From assembly GCA_018873245.2 (NCBI GenBank), contig JAEMBT020000007.1:11057129-11121128 (forward strand): a stretch of 64,000 bases of DNA, given 5' to 3'. Below, piece after piece: positions 58,553 to 64,000 of the stretch (positions within the stretch are counted from its first letter, which is position 1; every line of letters begins with the position of its first letter). Origin of the DNA: Archegozetes longisetosus (taxonomy: Eukaryota; Arthropoda; Arachnida; Sarcoptiformes; Trhypochthoniidae). The translations under genes and the position numbers were made by a program. The notes below the pieces were generated by a model. It worked only from the letters and a program-made list of their open reading frames with translations, was not told the origin of the DNA and ran no database searches.

Positions 58553-58599
<47 letters not shown>
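58553..58599. repeat. (CT)n microsatellite
   Basis: About 23 CT units. Confidence 0.97.
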
Positions 58600-58600
<1 letters not shown>

Positions 58601-59351
58601 GTAATACTGGTGAATAATATAAAACATTTTATAATATTATGTTATGCCTGAACCTCTCTATGCTTTTTATACTTGTTATGATGGGAAAAAGCCTGTTTTA
58701 TATTTGAAATTTTTGACAGGATTAACGTTAGTTAGACTTACTTTTCTCTATGTAATGCTCTGTGTGTGACCAACTTTTTATGTTTCGCTAGTCTTCGAAG
58801 AATGCTAACTATAAAGTTGTTTTAAAGTAGATTTATATACCTGTAGTTCAGAAAATTTTCAAATATCAAAACTTGGTTTTCTGGCATAATCGTCACGATT
58901 AACGCATTGAAATGTCAATTATGAAAAACTGTTTCGAAGTATTTATTGCTTGTAAATTAGGGTCAGAATATATTTCTTTTAATATTGATATCATGAAAAA
59001 GAGGTGCAAAAAATTGTTTAAAAAATTTGTCAGAAAGAGAAATATTTTTAGCTTAAAAAATAAAATACGGGAAAATGTTTATTGCAGGAGGCGTTAAATT
59101 GATAGCCAAACTCAGTAAAGGAGTCCAGGTTTGCCAAATGCCTTCTCAACATGAATTGATTTATATTTTTCAGCATAATTTACAAGAAATTCATACGACA
59201 AATAATTTTTCGCTAATTATAACATTTAAATTCATATGAGTTATGCTTTGAAAACTAGTATTTTTGACGCATTCAATTTAACAATTATATTATTTTCGTG
59301 AAAATCATCTAAGAATATATTCAATCGTTCACATCAACGAACTTTAATTCA

Positions 59352-59488
59352 TGATCAATATTGTTGAAAATCACGCTCACTGTGGACTTATCTTAAAGCT
59401 ACTGCAGGTATATATTCCGAGGTTAAATTTTACCCCAATTCAACCTCATGATATATTGTTAATGAGCGTGATTTCCAATAATATCAAC
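59352..59488. repeat. Nested inverted repeat (hairpin, about 137 nt)
   Basis: The left arm at about 59356-59379 (ending gaaaatcacgctca) pairs with the right arm at 59463-59486 (beginning tgagcgtgatttcc) over about 22 nt with one bulge. A second pair lies inside: tatattccgaggttaaatt (about 59411-59430) against aattcaacctcatgatata (about 59438-59456). The left side has about 24 extra unpaired nt. This could be a short foldback/MITE-like element or a transcribed hairpin. Confidence 0.55.
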
Positions 59489-62400
59489 AGTAAGTAGTTT
59501 CTTTGTAGAATAGTCAAAATCAAAACGCAACTTACAAAGAACTGAATCTTATTAAGGAGCCAACTAAATTATAGTTTTTATTGGTTAAAACTTTTCAACT
59601 TAATAAGTATCGGATTACGGCTCAAAGAGATTTGATTATACGAATGCAAGCTGAATGCAGTACAGCGAATTTCACAGATAAAAGTTGAAGAATTGTGCAT
59701 GATTTACATGGAGTAACCAAACTTTATAAACTATTAAATTGGTTGCTGCAACACATAAGCCTAAACATTAGCCTCTTGTTAAATTTGAACACTTGAACCC
59801 AATAAAACTAAGCGCTGAGCCGTCAGTTTTACAATTTTAAAAAGCCGTTCTGTCTTTCTATTGTCAAAGTGAAAGAGATTTAGTATATAAAAAATACTGT
59901 GAATGTGATAGAAAATAGAAATAATAAGAGACTCGTGCAGAGGATTTATTTGACTTGACTCGTTTAGCTTTATTGTTAAATTTGAAAAATAACTGAAATA
60001 TATTTGACAGCATGTAATGACATGACAACAAACATTCTGATGAATTACAATAAGTGATATTTTACTAAAAAGTAATTTATAAATAAAATCATATAGTTTC
60101 GTTACTAAACCGTAAAATTGAAATTGACACTTTTCACAGAGTAATCACAAAGTATTTAGCTTGAAATGGATGAGCATTAATGCTATTCATTTATTTTAGT
60201 GTATTCGTCAAATATTTAAGACCTGAGAAAGCACTTCGAAAATTCATATCTGCGTGAAACGACATTTTAATTTCAATAGTTTGTTTGTGAAATATATGTC
60301 ACTAATTGCGAGCATAGATGACATTTATTTTTTCTACGCTATCATCTTTGCTGATAATTACATATTTGACATTCATTTGCACGAAGACTAGAAAAGATGT
60401 TAAGAAAAAGTGGGAGTTTTCAATGTGTCGCAAGTGTTGCGATGAAAGGGCTGGGAATTAAGTGAACAGTTGTGAAAATGACGTTTAGTAGAACTGTGAG
60501 GTAACATCTTAATTTGTTCGTTTTTTCCTGACTCCTGCCCCTATAAGTTAGTGCTTTGACACTTACCTAATTGTTATTGCTTTAATTTCTATTCTGGCGC
60601 ACCGAACACTTATAATTAAGGGGTGAATTCACTCAATTCAGACCAGCTATTGCTCAGTAATAACAGGCATTATTGCAAAACATCAGTCTTATAATTAAGA
60701 CATTTGGTATCGAATTTATAAGTTATTCTTTCCCTAACCGGGAGCTATTCATGGATATAAGCTATAAATACAAGGAAGTCATTCAACGTAAAAATTCAAT
60801 AATATTCAACATAAAAACTCAATAATATTGAATAATATTCAATTAAATAAAAAGTCGTATTTTTCAGATAATTCGTTTTTTGGCTTCAAACTAATTATTT
60901 TAGTCCTGAGAGCTGCTCAATAAGCATAATCGTGATCGCGCTAATGGTTAAAATGTGATCAAACAGTTGTGTTGAGTTGTTTTATCGAAGAACACATGAA
61001 ACGATCGCACTTTTAATGACGACCATTTTATTTATGTTTATAAAATTCATGAAATCACTATAAGTCAAAGTTAATAAATGATTTCTAAGACCAAAAGTAA
61101 TATTTTATAATATTTGTCTTATAAGATAAAAAGTGCGAACTCATAGCTAACAGTTATTAATAAAAGTGATTATAGTTTAAATTCATAAGAAAGTTGTTGT
61201 TTTATACCTCACCTCTTCATTATTTGACTTTATATAGATAATAAAACTGCACAATCTATCATTTTAATCTTATAATAAGCTAACACTATTTGTCGTGAGG
61301 CCAATACGAATTTTCAAGATGCTAAACCTCAAGCATTAGACTTATATTTGTGTTATCAAATTGCTCTGGTAGTGGCTTTCCTTTTAGGCTTGTCATCTTG
61401 GAAAGTACCTCAAGTCATCAAGTGTTCACTGATTAACAGTATTCTCTTATTTTCCTTAAAGAATTTAGAAATTCGCCCAATAGTTTGACTGAGTAATTTG
61501 AAGGAAACCTATATATGATTGAAATAAAACGTTTAGAAATATTAATAATTATAATGGTTGCTAATTTGCCGCTTATATGTGGCACAATTATTCCAATTAT
61601 TCCTCAACTTAATAAACGATAAGAAAATCAATATTTAATAATGTGACCATATTTCAGGCAAAGAATAAAATTTAATTTAATGGACAAATAGCATAACATA
61701 ATAAATAAAATCTGATGACAACAGCTCTGAAATTGTCATATGCAGAATGTGTGTATCTCTCAGTAGAAGTTTGCCAAAAACTTTTGGTGTTCACATAATT
61801 TCAATGTTCACTAATGAGCCAACGAGCTGTCATTTTGGTCTGTGCTTATGATAAAGTTAATGTCAGCATTTCTCCTGTTGATATATGAAATGCAATTTCT
61901 ATGAAAATCAGTGTTTGCTTTTGGCTGCAAATACAGTAGTGTTACAATTAGGCTATTTTGCCAAAACCGCAGCTGTTAGACAAACCTGTCTCTAATTCAA
62001 TAAAATATAAGTTCAAACTAGGATTATGTCCATAACTTCAAGTTTAAAAACTCAGCTATACAACAAAAAATTTAATTTAATAATATCTATTCTGTTATAT
62101 TTTTATTATAATTATATCAATACTTCTGTTAAAATGATGGAATTGTCTTTTGGAAACTTTTAGTCAAGTTTAATGTGGATTATAGCTAGTCGTTAACAGT
62201 TAAATCACTGCTTCCATCATATGTCTTCCAACAATTTATCGATAGTCCAAAAATAGATAATTAATATCATATAAGTTTATAAATGATGATTAGTTGAAAA
62301 ATTGAAAACAACTTTTATTGAGAACAAAAAACAAGCAAAGGAAATAAGTTGGCATAGACTGAGTGGTAGATGAACTGTTAGGAAATATTTGACAACATGT

Positions 62401-63271
62401 TCGTGTGTTTATTTAAATACTTATATTGTTTCGTGTAATTGATGAATGAGTTGTTTCATACAAAACCAATTCCCCTCTTATTTGATCGTTAAGCCGATTT
62501 GCAATGTTGCAGATTAAGTGGCGTTTGCCGGTTAGTTCGCCAAATTGGGATTATTGTAGTATTACCTAAGGTTTAGTATAGTATACCACTTGATTTCCCC
62601 ATCTCTTCATTATAATGTAATCGGTTTTACAGTTGAAAAGCTGTGCAAAATATACAGTTATAAATGAATGCATTGCGCACCTCTTATCTATTATAAACTT
62701 GATGTTCAGTCAAAGGCATCGATGTGTTTATATAATAAGAAAGCTCTATAAAAATACATTATTTTTTACACATCTGTTTCAGAATCATTCAAACAAAGCT
62801 AACAATTGACAAATAGCTTAATTTTGATTTTTTATATTTTCTAAAAGTAAGAACCGCTCAAACTAATAAATCTTAACTAATTTTGAAAATTATGATGAAT
62901 AATTTAGTTGCTCTTAAATAAATAGTTTCATTCCTACAACTTATATATACTTAAAAAGATGATAATTGCATTTTTTTCAAAAGTATTATAAAAGCGCAAA
63001 TTCTTAAGTGCGCAGACATTAAATTTCTAAAAAACTTAATATGAAACCGCGAACTAACAAAACCTACGCTTTGGTTGCAAATGCAGCTAAAATTGAAGCT
63101 AAGACTATGTAATGTGGATATTATGTAAAATATAGTTTTAAGAAAATATATTAATGGGCCATTAGTGGAGGAAACAGTACACTCCTAAGCAGTTTACAGT
63201 AGCATTTATGAAGTTTTGTTACCACACAGTATAATATAATATAATGGCTTATGTAAGACTTGAATAAATAG

Positions 63272-63356
63272 AAAACTGTAGTTTTCGTTGGCGGAGGGGG
63301 CCTTAAAACTATGGTTTTCGTTGGTGGAGGGGTCTTAACTGGAGGGGTCTTAAGTG
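63272..63356. repeat. Degenerate GT/GGGG repeat
   Basis: Two copies of a unit like aactgtagttttcgttggcgg followed by agggggccttaa, then a third partial copy (tggaggggtcttaa). Confidence 0.85.
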
Positions 63357-63675
63357 AAGAAGAGGGATGAACAAGAGGGCAAATACTGGCATTAATATAG
63401 TATAACTCAGTGAACAGCCTTTACTATTATTAAAGAGTTTGGGATATATTGTCCTGGTTTTGGGTGTCAGCTGGTGTTGTGTTCACAACTATACGTTCAC
63501 TGTTGGCAGTAATGGCTCTGTCAATATTTCGCGTCTTCAGTCTTGAGTTTAGGAAGACTTGCATATCATCCTATTGTTAGTATTGAGCGATAGTATAACA
63601 AAACTGATGACTTGCTGCACAAGAGAAGACAGAGTTCGGCTAAACAAATCCCAACTGCTTCTATAATCAGAGCAG

Positions 63676-63798
63676 TGGTGCCTGGATTTACAAAACGGAT
63701 TTGAAGCCAGAAAGAAATGACTGGAGGATTACTGCGAGGAAATTGCAAACAATCTGGCGGAGCACCAAATGGGCTTATTCTACATTAGAACTGATTGA
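63676..63798 (+). mobile_element. Decayed non-LTR retrotransposon (LINE) fragment
   Basis: In one + strand frame the sequence reads GFEARKK, an in-frame TGA at 63718-63720, then LEDYCEEIANNLAEHQMG, FYIRTD and a stop at 63796-63798. This resembles the linker between endonuclease and reverse transcriptase in arthropod RTE/CR1-like LINEs, where a K-x-W-I/L-x-E-x-C-x-E-I-E-x-N-L pattern is followed by an AYQLVKDLT-like segment. The TGA stands where Trp is usual. Only about 40 codons are legible and no 3' tail is seen, so this is an old fragment. Confidence 0.35.
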
Positions 63799-64000
63799 AT
63801 GCGAATAGTATTGCCAACCGATTGGCTATAGGTTGTAATGATAGAGCATTAAGTGATGGCCAATTCCTTTTGACTGAACCATTAGCTTTTGCATTGGATG
63901 CGAACTAAACGATAAAAGTGGAGATATATTTATTTAACTTAACGTCACGATTGACATTCAGGCAATACAGCCTATACTCACATATTAGACAAACAACTGT

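Larger units (their letters stand above)
37344..64000. other. Downstream gene-poor region
   Basis: No complete gene is recognisable over about 26.7 kb. The stretch is AT-rich and carries the microsatellites, tandem repeats, hairpin and transposon remnants listed separately. Less AT-rich islands lie near 39360-39780, 45180-45430, 47030-47150, 47880-48250, 51360-51830, 52640-52820 and 63260-63800. Remote regulatory elements of the Tbx20 gene, or small exons of an unseen neighbour, could be present. Confidence 0.6.

Noticed and set aside
63566-63748. 60-codon minus-strand frame near the right edge
   Set aside because: It has no ATG start and lies opposite the LINE-like frame, which explains the sequence better.

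Overview
The window looks like AT-rich animal nuclear DNA. It has spliceosomal GT-AG introns, long (GA)n/(CT)n and (TG)n microsatellites, and one clearly recognisable gene: a T-box transcription factor of the Tbx20 / midline / H15 subfamily on the + strand. The protein matches the insect midline/H15 and vertebrate TBX20 type over the whole T-box. An arthropod or another ecdysozoan is the most likely source. An acariform mite would fit the base composition, but that is inference and the sequence does not settle it.

Layout. Positions 1-21328 hold no gene I can support. They contain an imperfect inverted repeat (385-750), several short tandem repeats, two (GA)n tracts and one possible retroelement fossil (about 19.84-20.10 kb). 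Six coding exons span 21329-36945: 21329-21572, 21697-22153, 27153-27426, 32217-32384, 33058-33134 and 36243-36945. All junctions are GT-AG, their phases agree, and the exons sum to 1923 nt (640 codons plus stop). Introns are 124, 4999, 4790, 673 and 3108 nt. Candidate polyadenylation signals lie at 36992 and 37338. Positions 37344-64000 are again a gene-poor stretch. They hold microsatellites, a nested hairpin (59352-59488), a possible Merlin-like transposase fragment (51503-51811), an unidentified open frame on the minus strand (47888-48229) and a decayed LINE fragment near the right edge (63676-63798).

The encoded factor has an eh1-type Groucho-binding motif near its N-terminus, a long Ser/Pro-rich linker, a complete T-box (about residues 207-403), the family tail after SSRLTD, and a low-complexity C-terminus with poly-Pro and an Ala-Ala-Gln repeat. 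One developmental regulator flanked by about 20 kb and 27 kb of non-coding DNA is the usual arrangement for a gene with a large cis-regulatory landscape. I found no RNA gene, CRISPR array or operon, and nothing I can honestly call a new biological system. The odd items are mostly decayed repeats and a few unexplained open frames.
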